From: Taxawa tesnikishii (nom. ined.)
Taxonomy: Eukaryota; Ascomycota; Dothideomycetes; Dothideales
Length of the DNA stretch: 64,000 bases
NCBI GenBank assembly: GCA_030247885.1
Contig: JAPDRO010000011.1
Location: forward strand, 186,001-250,000
Reading direction: 5' to 3'
Shown: piece by piece, positions 33,297 through 46,054 of the stretch
How positions within the stretch are numbered: the first letter of the stretch is position 1
How the letters are laid out: every line of letters starts with the position of its first letter
Notes under the pieces: model-generated
What the model saw: the letters and a program-made list of their open reading frames with translations, nothing else
The model's database searches: none
Told to the model about the DNA's origin: nothing
Made by a program: the position numbers and the translations under genes

Positions 33297-34820
33297 ATGA
33301 TCGACGTGATCGTTCCCGACCAGACACAGTGGCCCGCAGACTTGCGCGCGGTGCTGGGTGCTCGAGAATCTGCCCACATGCGCGATGGGGAGAGCATCCG
33401 CTCGTTGGGAATATCATCACATCTGACGGAGGCGCTCGCTCACTGGAGCAGTCAAGATCCGAATTTTGATAGCAAATACACCCAGTTGCCATTCGGTTCA
33501 AGCGTAAAAGTGCACGATATCAAGTCCGATATCAAAAGCATGTTGATCACTATGGAACCAAACATGCGCGGCGCAGAGAACATGCTCTCGCGGGACGAAC
33601 TTTCTCGCATCTGGAGGGAGTCCTATGGGAAGGCTATCGACATGCCACCTGCCATTGCAGTCAACCAGCTCGAGTTCAGAAAGCGTTTGGGATACAGAGT
33701 GGCATTGGTTCATCTAACTGGTGCTCATCGACGCAAGGAACCGGTTGTTTTCAAGGCGCGAACGGAAGCTCCGGGTAATTTGTACCATGAGCTCAAGGTT
33801 TTATTGACAATGCCATCCCATCCAGGAGTCATTGGTCGACCTTTGTACATTGTGACACTGGCTGACCGCGGGAATGTAGTGTGTGGGTTCATTCTGGAGT
33901 ATTATCCTCTCGGAACATTCGAGAATTACCTGCCTATCAAGGCGCAGCATGGCGACATCAAACAATTGACTAAATTGCGCTGGTGCCGAGAGATAACCGT
34001 GGCACTGATGCACGTTCAATCAGCTGGCCGTTTCCATTCAGATTTGAAGATGGACAATGTTCTACTGCACTATCGCAACGGACAGGATTCGGCAATGTTG
34101 TTCGATTTTGAGCAGGGGCGAAACCTTTTCTCCTGGGCACCACCAGAGATCTACCTCCTGGAATGGTTATGGGAGCTCAGTACGTCTACTAGGCTACCAA
34201 TCGGGAAACGTCGAGAATTTGAAGCCTTGCTCGATCGGTATTTGAGGTCCCGCAACTTCGCAAATCCTCCACCTGGCGCCAAAGGACCTTACACGAACCC
34301 CGATCAGGGATATTACTTTCCCTGGACCTCCAGCACCACTGAGGAGCGCGAAAAGGGGATGGTCTTCATGCTCGGCAAGGTCATCTGGTGCATATTCGAG
34401 GGCGTCGGAGAGATAGGGAACGTACTCGGTCGATCCATACGCAGGCCTTCGAATCGGGAGTTCCCAGACTTCCAAGATACACCAGAGTCAGTCCATGATC
34501 TGATCAGGAAGTGTACCGCCGGAGCCAGAGAATGGAATCGCGGCAAATTCGGTTTGTTCCGCGTGGGTGGGCAAGTTTTTCCTCGCGGAAAGACCGGACT
34601 GAATGGTGAACCAAAAGCGACGCTCGATGAGACGATGAGAGCTATCAGAGATACGTGGTCGGAGGAAATCGTTGAGATTAGAGCCTTTGTGAACGCTCGC
34701 ATGCGACTCGATGAAGGTTTGGCCAGCCCCAAGGACAAGCAATATCTTGGATACCTCGACCGGCCTACACTTTCAGAGGTTCTGCAGACTCTTGATGACT
34801 TGGAACAGAAGCTCTATTGA
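33297..34820 (+). CDS. Protein kinase-like protein with DFE in place of DFG
   Basis: Bilobed kinase fold is readable in a 507-residue single exon. Candidate beta-3 Lys is in VVFKART (residue 153). The C-helix Glu is in ELKVLL (165), the hinge is GFILEYYPLGT, and the catalytic loop is HSDLKMDN at 247-254. The metal loop reads DFE at 270-272 instead of DFG, and APPE at 281-284 stands for APE. Lys, loop Asp and metal-loop Asp are therefore present, so activity is possible although the Gly-to-Glu change is unusual. About 130 residues precede the kinase lobe and about 220 follow, with no motif I know. The start at 33297 is preferred because MIDVIVPDQTQWPADLR resembles the beginning of related fungal kinase-like proteins; an upstream extension cannot be excluded. 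Confidence 0.7.
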   Translation: MIDVIVPDQTQWPADLRAVLGARESAHMRDGESIRSLGISSHLTEALAHWSSQDPNFDSKYTQLPFGSSVKVHDIKSDIKSMLITMEPNMRGAENMLSRDELSRIWRESYGKAIDMPPAIAVNQLEFRKRLGYRVALVHLTGAHRRKEPVVFKARTEAPGNLYHELKVLLTMPSHPGVIGRPLYIVTLADRGNVVCGFILEYYPLGTFENYLPIKAQHGDIKQLTKLRWCREITVALMHVQSAGRFHSDLKMDNVLLHYRNGQDSAMLFDFEQGRNLFSWAPPEIYLLEWLWELSTSTRLPIGKRREFEALLDRYLRSRNFANPPPGAKGPYTNPDQGYYFPWTSSTTEEREKGMVFMLGKVIWCIFEGVGEIGNVLGRSIRRPSNREFPDFQDTPESVHDLIRKCTAGAREWNRGKFGLFRVGGQVFPRGKTGLNGEPKATLDETMRAIRDTWSEEIVEIRAFVNARMRLDEGLASPKDKQYLGYLDRPTLSEVLQTLDDLEQKLY

Positions 34821-35252
34821 CTGGGAACACCATGGTGGCTTTTGCCTGTCTTCGCTTTGCCTTGTTTGATTGTCATCTCGCATGCGTTGTCTATCTGTTT
34901 GTTATGTTAATATCTGTACCATTGGATCGTCGAAAGGTGTGGCGTCCTGGTTGTTTGACCTTTGCCTGAAATCGGATTCAAAGAGAACGCGACAACTATG
35001 ATTATTGGGATTGCGTGAGTCTTGGTACTACTGTCTGGCATTCTGCGAGCTTCATACATTGAATCATGACTAACGATGCAACGACGTAGAACTTCAGAGA
35101 TGGTGACAAGAGCACAGATTACACAGAAAATCCCAAAGCCCGACACCATTGTCTATGATACCCAATCCAAACTCCCAACTCGAAACAATCGTTGCTGATC
35201 CTATGCATTACCACTCAGTGCTTCTCGTTGTCGTTCTTCTTCGACTACCCAG
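34821..35252. other. Intergenic
   Basis: 3' region of the kinase-like gene. Nothing else recognised. Confidence 0.5.
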
Positions 35253-35528
35253 TCAGGTTTTCCCAGCCTGGTTGGTTGGCTGTTTCGCCCTGGCGGGCCT
35301 GTCGGCCTCGGGATTGCCGACATTGACGTCCATTGAGGACGAGCGTCGCTGGCCGGATTGACTGTAGAACATATCACCAAAGGCACCTGAGCAATCCGTA
35401 AGCAAGCTTTCCGAAAGTTGTGTGCAGATGTATGCCTTGCCGTTGCTGTTGATCATAGAAATGTACGAGCGACCGTTCGCGTTGCGGTCGGTCTGAGTAC
35501 TCCCACGACGAGAGTCTTGTGAAGGCAT
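35253..35528 (-). CDS. Small hypothetical protein
   Basis: ATG at 35528 opens a 91-residue frame with a Ser/Arg-rich start, then GRSYISMINSNGKAYICTQL, which has the feel of a folded short motif, and a polar tail. No membrane helix, signal peptide or known domain. Codon use is unremarkable. It may be a real small fungal protein or chance; no splice partner was found. Confidence 0.3.
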   Translation of the reverse strand: MPSQDSRRGSTQTDRNANGRSYISMINSNGKAYICTQLSESLLTDCSGAFGDMFYSQSGQRRSSSMDVNVGNPEADRPARAKQPTNQAGKT

Positions 35529-36967
35529 GATAACAAATGTCAGGTACAATGTAGTGCGAATAGCGACAGGTGTTCTTGGTGAGAGATTGTGGGAAGTTAA
35601 TGTGATATGGCGTGGAAGAAGGTTGTGATTTGAGGTGTGTATAAGAGAACAGCGCCATGATGGGAACAAACACACGCATACATCATAGGAGAAAGACCGG
35701 TATACATGGGCAACTCGGATGAGCAGGCCGGTCTTCTGTGGTCACAGAGAACAAAGTAACACCGGTGGTGCATGTTTCAGAGATCAATGTCGAGGGCATC
35801 CGGAGGCCGTGAGATGACGACAGAACAGTCCGTGATACACGCAACATCGTGGGAAGACCGGGATAGAACATCAAAGTCTCAGACAATCGTTGCTCAGACC
35901 AGGCACCTGTCTTGCGCCGGAGATCGACTGGCGCCATTTGCCAAGCAGATGAGATGAGCAGGGGTCGGGGTGCCGGGACGAACAACGCACCTTCAATAGT
36001 TGCGAGCGCTGGTAGTCCCGCTCACACGCGCCGTGTCTGTGTATCGCGCGGTCGTGTCTACGACGCTACGTCCTTAGGTATTCGTGGCCAAAGTCAAACA
36101 GATGTGAAAGCGCAGCTTCCCGGAGACCACTGTTCTCTCTAACACCGGTGAAAAGAAAACGGAACATCCTGGATGGTAGGGTGTCGGCACCCTTGACCGT
36201 TTCACGGGGCTTCAGGTATACACGCGCGTACATGTGTGTGAGCATGCAAACGGATGGCAGGAGCAAGATACACAGCCCCATTTTGGTGCACCCCGGCCTG
36301 GCTTGCATGGGTTGCAGCAGGTACAGCCGGAGCACCCCAATGAAGGAACCTGACTTTGCAAGGATAACGACTATGCACTTTCAAAACTGGGTTAAGTATT
36401 CGAGTACCGGTGATAGAATAGAATGAGCCAACGCTGGACAGACGAAAGTCTCGATTCCCCGACATGCCGAGAAGACTGTTGCCCGAGACCCAAGTCTATT
36501 CCATATCCTAGAAACATGCCACCACCACTTCCTGTCTCTTACCGCTAATAGCAAGCATGACAGCGTCAGGGACCGAGTAAGTACCTGCATGTACGCCGGA
36601 AGATATTGCTCGGCCGCCCAAGCCCAGCTCAGCTCAGTCTGAGCCCGCTTGTCTGCTTGCCACCCCCACCCTCCTCGGCAAGCCGACCGAGCAAGTCGTC
36701 TGACACCACTCAGCCATACATCCAACTCCAGGACTCCTGATCAAGAGAACAAAAACGCTCTGCAAACAGGCTTCCCATGTGGTTGTCCACTATGGTGCTA
36801 ACTCTTCAGTCGGAGCCTGTGTTTTCAGCTACCTGTGATCGAACATGGTGTGACTGGCAAAAATCTGTATACGTGTTCTATTAAAGCGAGTATGAGAGCA
36901 AAATCACATTCTGCTAGAACACATCGAACAAACAAACCGGAATGACGACATTGAGCAATCGGATGCT
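35529..36967. other. Gene-poor interval
   Basis: 1.4 kb with only short, unsupported frames on both strands. No repeat or RNA gene recognised. Confidence 0.45.
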
Positions 36968-38221
36968 TCAGCTGTTGTGAGTAGGTGCCGTCTCTGGCGT
37001 TGGCGTGGTGCCTCGCGAGATCCCCGACGTCAAAGCACCGTCAGACACAGACATCTGATCGACCGCACGACTCTCTTCCCCGAGAGCCGGGTCAGGAGCT
37101 TGTATTTCGGGTTGAGGGGATAGCGGTTGCGCCGGGTCTTCATGCCCAGCAATGACCCTAGCCTCCTTGTAGTCGCTGTACCACTTCTTGTTGCTCTCGC
37201 CATCGAACGAGAACAGCGACCAATGCTTCATCATCCTTTCCTGCTCCCCTTTCAAGTCGACACGCGCGTCCGGGCTACCATGCGCCTGTCGTTGGGAACA
37301 CCGCTGGCATCATTCTTTGTCGGGTTTCCTTGAATTACGCTGATGTGGTAGCCGATGGAAATTTCGAATGTTATCACGCCAGAGGAGGAGTCTTTGGTCA
37401 CTCGTCTCCTGGCGTCGAAGTCGAAGTCGTGTACGACAAGCCACGTGCTCAGTACGAGTAATATGACGGTGTAGATCTGCGTGAAGAGGGTGCACATGCC
37501 GAGGACCAAGATATGTGCGCCGGAGAAGGTCCAACCGATCCACCGAACGAAGTGGTAGAAAAAGGCCTTGGATCCGAGCTGGAGTTCCCAGGTGAAGGTC
37601 CGTACGATGCTCCAGGGCGCTTTGGCGGTGACCATTTTCCCGTCTGCGAGTGTGATGAGAAGGGTTTTGATCTTTTGTCTCTCTCCTCTGCTTTCGTTTC
37701 GGGTTGAGCCATGTTGTCCAGGGCATGCCGGCGCAGGTTTATCAGGGTTACCTGCACGACCACGGATGCGATGATTGCAATCGCGTTGCCCAATCCATAC
37801 CAATCCCCGGTGACGATTGTGCAGTCCACAAGTGGCGTAACAACGGTGAAACTGACGAGGAAAGTTAGCTATTCTAGATGATAGTAGTTGTGAGCATCCT
37901 GCTGCAGCTCGAACTTGAACTCTGTAGTCGCGGTACAAAGCTCCTGCGCCATCAAGCCGTAGTAATCCCATCGGTCACGTTGTACAGTGTGAATCCGGAC
38001 TGCGCAGACGTAAAGCGGTCTCCAGCAATGACAAAGTCACCAAGAAGAGGAAGGTATTCCGTCAGACGGCGTTTCTGCAGTGTGCCGATTGCGCGGTCGA
38101 CTTCTTCGTCGCCCAGCAAAGTCACAAGACCCAAGGCGTCGACGCGGATGGGGTTCCATTTCTTGATGTGGTCCCACGGCATGATAACCCCGACGCCTGA
38201 TCGCTTGCTGGGCAGCGACAT
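36968..38221 (-). CDS. Multi-span fungal membrane protein, frame disrupted
   Basis: Conserved-looking protein of unknown function. From ATG 38221: a cytosolic start (KRSGVGVIMPWDHIKKW), a helix-rich part with EEVDRAIGTLQKRRLTEYLP, helices including TVVTPLVDCTIVTGDWYGL, a beta-like segment TLLITLADGKMVTAKAPW, more helices (GWTFSGAHILVLGM, FTQIYTVILLVL), and a soluble tail HWSLFSFDG. The pieces lie in successive frames. Three single-base losses reconnect them: near 37957-37958, at the T4 run 37665-37668, and at the G3 run 37294-37296. One TAG remains after NYYHLE near 37873. It sits just before CTAAC...CGTCAG, so a 63-base intron with a weak GTTC donor could remove it; otherwise it is a true stop. 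Length would be about 400-418 aa. Confidence 0.55.
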
Positions 38222-38983
38222 GGTTGTTGAAGGAGATGGAAGATGAGTTAGAGGCGACATAGGGATTGATAGTAAGCACTTACCGTTTCGGAGCACCTTT
38301 CATGATGTATGCTTACGGCTCTGTGTACTCCAGCGAACCACGATGGCTATTCAACGGGACAGTTGACGTAGATGGCTCGCTCCGAGCCACGATGCATGCA
38401 CAGCGGTCTGCTCTGGCTCAAGGGAATTGGATAGTCGACATATCGAGGCTCAACGCCAAAAGGCATTTGCCTGGATGCCTTGGGCGCAGCAGTACAATGC
38501 ATGACCGACTGCGATACAAATGCGTGATATGCGGCATTGAGGCGGAGTAAAGCAGCTAAGTCTCCGCCGTAGACGACATTGTTGACAGTCCAATCGGTGA
38601 ACATCTGACATCTCCACGAGACACGGAGCAAGGCAAAGTGACTATCGATGCCAACAGTCCTAGCGACGGAAGAGATGGTCGAGTAGAAGCGCACAAAGTT
38701 GCATGTGCGAAGGCAGTCGTAAGAAACGTATCGTTCACATGCAATGCTTGGCACGCTAAAGCCGAACACGCGGAGCCGCATTTCGCGGGACCTACCACGC
38801 GTTATAGGTATAGGTACACAGGCACCTACATTTATACACTCGTACTTTCCAGACCCGCCAAGAGCCTTTTTGGAGAAACGACCAAAGTAACAGTGACAGT
38901 TTCTTACCCAAAAGCTTGCTCGGGTACATACACTATACCTAGGCCGTTACGCACCCCAATGCGACACTGTATGCACGCCGGAC
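38222..38983. other. Divergent upstream region, membrane protein and DOP1
   Basis: 762 bases between divergent starts. Short open frames only. Contains TAGGTATAGGTA-type repeats at about 38808-38816. Confidence 0.5.
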
Positions 38984-41900
38984 ATGTCCCTCGACCCTAG
39001 TAATGGTCGGCGCTCTGTCTCACCTTCCAGCAGCGCTGGGCGCTCCTCACCAATAACGCGTCCACCTCGCCGAGCCGAGGACGGTATGTGCGTTTAGCTG
39101 AGCGCTTTCAATGCTTGCTGTTTCTGATCTTAGTAGGTAACTCCAAGAAGGACAAGACCTATCGCCGTTATGCAGCTGGCATAGAGCGCGCTCTGGCGAC
39201 TTTCGATTCAGCCCAACAGGAATGGGCCGATTACATTGCCTTTCTGGCGCGCCTGCTCAAGGTGCGATTTACAAACAGCCATGACTGGAGCAATATTAAG
39301 CGTACAGAAACAGGCAATCCAGGCTCCTCCCCCAGCTTCGATACCCTCCCGGACGCACCCACAGTTGCGCTTAGACTGGCTCAGTGCTTGAACCCAGCAC
39401 TGCCCTCTGGGGTTCACCAGAAAGCTTTGGAAGTCTACACTTGCATATTCGCCTTGATTGGAGTACGTGAATAAGACAATACAGGATGAGCAGAGCTTCG
39501 CGGCTAACTACAACACAGAAAGATGCTCTTGCTCGCGACCTCCCCATCTATCTTCCTGGTCTCTCTCCCACCCTCTCTTTCGCTTCTCTCACAGTACGGC
39601 CCCTGTTCTATACCGTGGTTGAGGATCACATACTACACCTCGAGCGGTACGATCTGAGGCGCGCAGTCAAGACCCTCATACTCAGTCTGTTACCTGGAAT
39701 CGAGGATGAAACAAGTGAGGATTTTGAAAGGGCTCTTAGTATACTCGACAAGCTTCGGAGAGTTAGCGGGGGCGGTGGTACGGAAGGATTGTACCAAGGC
39801 TTCGAAGACGGATATTTTTGGCAATGCTTTTTCCTTGCCGTCATCACAGGTACATCGCGCAGGCAAGGCGCCCTAGCGTATCTTACACGTCGGTTGCCCA
39901 ACTTCACACCGCCGAAACACAGCCCTTCTGCTAAGGACAACGGCAATGGAACTGAAACCGAGGGACAGGTTACTGCGCTCTCACCGGCTGCGCAGGCTGT
40001 CGTATCGCCCGAGCCAGGCCTGCTCATACGCTGTTTTGCGGCTGGACTTCTCGATGGCCAAATGCTTGTGCAGCGTGGTTTCCTAGATTTGCTTGTAACG
40101 CATCTTCCTCTGAACTCCCCGATTCTACGAGAGACGATAGACCGGCCAGACCTGGAGCGCCTGGTATCAGCGGCTGTTGGTGTGGTCCTGAGAAGGGATA
40201 TGAGTCTCAATCGAAGATTGTGGTCTTGGTTCCTCGGTCCTGACATGGCCTCAGATGCACGTGAAGGAAGCCAGCCAAATTCTCCCGTTGATGAGAAGAA
40301 GGATCTCGCCCAGAACGCCATTTCCAGTCAGGTCACTTACTTTCAGAGATACGGCGCTGCTCCGCTTCGCAAATCCATCTTCACCCTATTACGCCAGGAA
40401 AACACTAATGCTGTTGATCGAGCCAGGCCTTTCCGCATATGTCTGTCTTTGATGGACCGATGGGAGGTCGGTGGATCGATCATACCAGATCTGTTGTTCC
40501 CAGCACTCGATAGCGCGTTCCGCTATAGCTTGACTGGTTCGGAAAACGAGATCAGCGAGGTCATCAGAAGCGCCAGTTTGTTTTTCGATGGTGTTGAGAG
40601 CGATCTCATCTGGACGCGCCTTATTGAAATCATTGTCTCAATCTTCGACGAGATCGAATCTAAGCCGGTCGACGCCCTTCACAATCTAGCTTTCCTTAAG
40701 TTCATCATCGGTCGCTTCAACGTCCGCGAAGAAGACATGCTTTTACAGCACATGCCGAATGCAGCACTCGTCATTGCCAGCCGGCTTGCAGTCGACTCGC
40801 GCCCATGGACACCGCAAAACCAATCTTTTTCGCTTCCATGCTCAATATTGTGAGTGAGCTTGTGCGAATGATACCTGGCCGCGCGTTCTCTGCTAGCAAG
40901 CGGGCAGAGAGCACACCCACCGCCGGGAGTTTACGGGCGAGCGAAGGATATACTGCAGCTGCAGAATTGGTTCTTGCATACTATTCTCATGAGGACGTCG
41001 ATGATTTGGCCAAAAGACAGGCACTTGATCCTTGGCTTCGTGGAGAATACCTCACTGGCAAACTGACCGAGGCTCTCGTACGCGCTCTCCATTCCAACGC
41101 TCATCTGTCTCACATTGACACATTGGCCGGGCTCGTTACCACCCTTTTGGCGAAGGTTGGAAGCTGCCAGATTGTACGTGATCTGGATATATACAAGTCG
41201 TTTGAAACAGCACTTAGCCCGGATTCGAGTGCGGCTCACGCTACAGAACCGGTTAACTTTTCTGTCATGAGCTCCCTCATGACTATTATACTACATGCCA
41301 GGATAGGAGATGAGACAACGACAGTGCTTAACCCAGATCAAGTCAAAAACCTCGAACCAGCTCTAATGAGCCAGCTATGGAGCTACTTGTCTCCTTTCCA
41401 ACCGAAACATCACGTGGAAACTGCACGTCTAATATGGCAACTGGAAGCTTTGACGACGGACGACAAGCGAGTCGAAGCGCAACTTGCTGAGTTTGTTTGT
41501 GAAGGTTGCCAGAAGCAGGACCACGAGACTGCAGGGAGGTTCGCAATACTGTGGGACTACACGATGCAAGCTAGTACAGCACGAAGCGACAAGGGTGGTC
41601 GTATGCTCACCCGCCGAGTCAGTACCATGTCTGTGATGAGCGACCTGGGCAACAACGTGGATCCCGAACGGGTGTTGATACGCCCGTTGCTGCTCTTGCT
41701 CGACTGTCTTCAAGATGGTTATGGTGAGGCTACAGTGTTTGTTCGCACATGGTTACAAAACGTATCAAGCCTGGACAGAATTATTGGCATCCTCCTGTCG
41801 AGATTGCAGTCCAATTTTGGTGATTACAAGAGGGGTTTGAAGAGGAATGTCACACGACGGCAGACGCATCGGGATCGGGAAATCGATCAGGATATCAGAG

Positions 41901-44732
41901 ACATTGCGTTCTCCTTTCAGCATCTGCACAACGTCCTCAGACACTCGACGCCAAATGCATGGGATATGCTGGCCAGCTTAGAAGACAGTACAGGTGGCGA
42001 TGCATTTGGGCAGTCAAATGGCTTTCTTGCAGTGGCCGAGATGTGCATTGAAGCTCTCAATATCAGGACGACCAGCGACAATACGAGATTGCATCATCTT
42101 GCACTATCGCTCCTAAGACTACTGATGGATAGTCCCAATAGAAACGCGCTGAAACCCCTTGAGCTGGAGACAACGCTTATAAACCAGCTTCAGAATAACT
42201 TAAGTACAGGCCCGGGCTCCATACAGACGACGTTTCTGAACTGCATACTGCAGGCGCTTCGGATACGACTTGCTGTGGATGCTGCTCCGCCGCCAATGTC
42301 GTCGAAAATCCCTGCTTCACCTAACCCGTCTGCTTCCACTGAACGTATTGAACCTGCACAGCTCCAGAAAATATCATCCCCGCCTACACAGCTGCTGGAC
42401 TGCTTACGTTCCGGCTTCTCGTCTCCCCACTGCCGACTCTTTCTTCAATATTGGGTTGACTTTCTTGCTGACATCCTCCCGTTGTACGCCGATGCCATAT
42501 TTGCAAACATGATACCACTTGTCGAATGCCTTTGCGATCAGACGACGGCCGCCTTCCAGTTCCTGAAAACAAACAACGAGACCGGTGCACCACACGAATC
42601 GATCCCGAACTCCACTTTGCCTGCCTTGCTGCACGGCATGGAGCTTTTGTTGGCGCATGCTCACCAACGCCTCCAGGTTGAGGACGTCAGCAGCCCCGTT
42701 ATGAAGTCTCCCCAACAGCCCCAGGGCTTTTTCGGAAACATGGTATCTGGTGTGTTTACCGCTGAAGGGCCTCCAAGTAAAACAAGCAGGACGAACAGCA
42801 AACTCACTCTGATCCTCTGCTTCCAAGACGCCATTCGCACCTGTTTCTCTATCTGGGCGTGGGCAAGCCATGGTACAGAAAGCAGCCATTCTGACCCTAC
42901 AAGCGCGGCGAGCATTTCTTTGATTGGACTCAAACTTCGCAATCGAACACGAAAGATTCTTGAACATCTGTTCGCTGCAGAGCCTTTGGAGACTTTGGAA
43001 ACTTTAGCTGTTGCCTGGTTAAGGCAGCAGTCCGTGGCAGTCCATGCTGAACCCTCTGTTGTTTTCAGTTTGCTCCATGTCCTGGAAGGCTCGAGACCGA
43101 GAAATACGGTGCCTGTCATCTTCAATGCCCTCTACAGCCGGACCAACCTTGACGCCTTGGAGATGGGACGGAGATCCAGCCTTACGTGCGACTTGACGGG
43201 AGGAGATGTGGTCGCGTTCCTGGTTGCTTACACCCGTACGGTCGAGGACGATGCCACAGATGAGATATGGGCCGACTGCATCTATTTCTTGCGCGATGTG
43301 CTTGCTAATCCGCTGCCTCATCGACAGATATTGCCAGCGCTGCTCGAGTTCACTGTACTCTTGGCTGAGAAGATTGACAATACCAACTTTGGGGAGCTGC
43401 GCAAGATGCGCCGCGAGCTAGGTGTAAGTTGCGGTTTGATGCTTTTCGTTCTTATGCGCTAACCTCGTCTAGGACATATTTCTTCGACTGTTGACCGCGA
43501 CGTTCACTACGAGATCTCAGGGTAGCTTGGCCGATGGGTCATCTACGGCTAACGGCGCTCCTGATCTTTTATCGAGCCTCAACAGCATTGCCCCTAAACT
43601 TCAACTTGTGCTAGAAAGCACCGACCGTGTCTTGAACGCCGTCAACACCATCTCGACGAACGCTGTCAATCCAGCCTTCCACTCCAAATCCTTCCCAGAG
43701 AATGTCACCGAGGGCCACCTGCGTCTGTTGCAAGAAATTGCCCAACAAAGCCCAGCAGCTAAGACGTGGAGAAAGGACATGACAGATGCCTTTAACAATC
43801 CACGCATACTCGCCTCTCCAGTCTCGGTGATGGAGAACAGCTGGTTCCCGGCCCTGCGGCGCTGGGTACTCAGCGACAAGGACCGTATGCCGGAACTAGT
43901 TTCACGCATCACAGCACCTTCAACCGCAGGCATCATGTTCGGCGTAGGCGCAAACGCAGCACGACTAGAAGCGGACCGCAAAACGCAAATGCACCTTCGC
44001 AGAATCGCCATCCTGCTGCTCGCCAACGAGCAAGACGCCTTCTTGAACAGCCTTAGCCTGATCTCCGAGAAACTCGTCGAGCTGTGCACAGCAGACGTGT
44101 CATCCTCACCCTCTTCAGTCACCCGAGCAGAAGTCTTCATGGTGATGCGCGCACTCCTCCTTTCCTTCGATGGAGTACATCTGTCCGCGCTCTGGCCCGT
44201 CATTAATGCGAACCTGCACGCCGCCATTGCGTCGATGCTGCCAAACAGTACTGATCAAGCCCGATACACGAACCTAGCGCTGCTGCAAGCCTGCAAATTG
44301 CTCGATCTACTCGTCGCACTCGCGCCAGACGAGTTTCAGCTCCATGAATGGCTTTACATCACCGACACCATCGACGCCGTGTACCGACCCGCGGAGTGGG
44401 CTCCCAGCGCTCTAATCGACGAAGTCGCTGAGGTGCTCGGCGCTGAATCCTCTTCTTTCGACCAGCAGCCCGTTTACGCGACCCCTACGACGCCGACGGC
44501 TGAGCACCATGCGTCGGGCGTGAGGCGGACGCTGCTTCGGGTTCAAGACGTAGATAGCCCGGATATGAAGGCTATGGCGAAAGAGGACTTTGTGAGGAGC
44601 ATATTGCAGCCGTTCTTTAATCAGTTGAGTATGTTTGCGTACGAGGCGACGTATGGAATGGGAGTCCCGGATCTGGAAGCTTGTATGCGGGGACTGTTGG
44701 GGGATTTGGTGGATGAGGGGACGATTGCTTGA
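38984..44732 (+). CDS. DOP1: Dopey family protein DOP1
   Basis: Large peripheral membrane protein that works with Mon2 and the flippase Neo1 in endosome-Golgi traffic and cell morphogenesis. Exons: 38984-39083, 39137-39462, 39519-43423 and 43473-44732, with introns of 49-56 bases. After a short Ser/Arg/Pro lead the Dopey N-terminal block is unmistakable: DKTYRRYAAGIERALATFD, ALRLAQCLNPALPSGVHQKA, ARDLPIYLPGLSPTLSFASL. The C-terminal exon carries the family's helical repeats, including ENSWFPALRRWVLSDKDRMP. The frame slips once between 40796 and 40835. The T5 run in ATCTTTTTCG or the C3 run just before can each be the missing base, and FASMLNIVSELVRMIPGRAF then follows. About 1863 aa with it. 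Because this gene is normally essential or near-essential, the break is more likely a sequence error than decay. Confidence 0.9.
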
Positions 44733-46054
44733 GTGATGCAGAGGGCTGGCGGATGTTGGAAAGTGGAGAGAGTGGCGGTGGAAAAGCGCTTCTCATGGAA
44801 GAATCCCAGTATTTACTCACGCGAAAAATCCTACATTCTCGCCTACGGATGGTGCTGGATCTTCCACGTTCGTAAGTATTGATTGGAGGCTTCAAGAAGA
44901 TGCAAGCTATGAGTTGTTTTCTTGTGGGAAGTCCCGCAAAGTAACTAGCACACTTCGTGTGCTTCATCACGCTACCTCTTGCCGCTTTTCCAAAGTGCAT
45001 AAGACACGTATGACCCCTTAGTACTCGCCTCTTCCTCTTCACTTTATATCTCGCACTCGTCTGTCAATAGGCCGGCGGGACAGTCTTCCCGGACAACTAG
45101 ATGGCAGAGCCAAGGAATGAGGTCTCAATAGAAAGATGGGGGATCCAACCATTATCTAGCAAGTTCTTTGAGAAAAGCTTCACAATGCAACGCCATTGTT
45201 CGTGGTGTAAGAGGCAGATCGAACAGTGCTCTCGCAAATATCATACAATAGATACTCTCGGGGTCTGATGACAATGAAAGGTTCGGCAGTGAGGCAGTGC
45301 TGTAGGATTCGTATAAAGCGCCACGGTGTGAAACTAGTCTGGGATGTACATGTTGGTCGCAGCGAAACAGTGTGTTAGCCGAGCTTGGCGTGTCATTTAG
45401 TACGATGCTTGATACGAGGATTTTTCGTATACCACGATGGGGTGGGTTCAGTAGAAACACATGCACCAACTGTAAGGAGGTTGTATTCCAACGGGATTTA
45501 AGGAGAAGGAGAAGGAGAAGGGAGAGGTCACAGTAGAGTTGCAGGATCTCGGTCCGCACGGCGAAGTGCCGAGACTAGACCGGAGGACTCGTAATGCCCA
45601 CGCAATACCGCAACGGCGACCAAAGCTTCGCAGATCAAACAAGGCGATCTCCAAGCATCAGGAAGGCTTGACAATACTTGTCTCTTCTTGTAGACATTTA
45701 CAGTCGCGAGGAGATTACAGATAGACAAGCACAAGATCAATTCCTGTTGCGGCACCGCGGGGGCGGCTACGGACGTGTCTGTAATACGAGCTCCCGGCAA
45801 GCGGCATGCTAAAGCAACGCTCATCCACACGAACGCGTACTCCATCGCTTGAATGTACGCGGCCTCAGCTTACGTTGCCCCGAAATTAGAGGCTGGAGTT
45901 CGCGGTTGTTGAAACAGCAATCGCCTCAATGCACAGCCTCAAACTTCTCCAAAATGTGTAGACTCATCTTCCTTTCCGTTTCTGTTCTTACTTTGCAGAC
46001 GTCTCGCCGTGTCTGTCATCAACAACTTTTCCGTTTCTCTTTTTCTCTGTTAGT
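44733..46054. other. Intergenic, possible unrecognised minus-strand gene
   Basis: Two overlapping minus-strand frames (45845-45528 from an ATG, and 45559-45152) have locally protein-like content but are not joined by any splice pair I trust. Otherwise no features. Confidence 0.35.

Noticed and set aside
45152-45845. Two overlapping minus-strand frames, one beginning with ATG at 45845
   Set aside because: Locally protein-like, but the frames need a +1 change or two losses to join and no good intron connects them; no family recognised.
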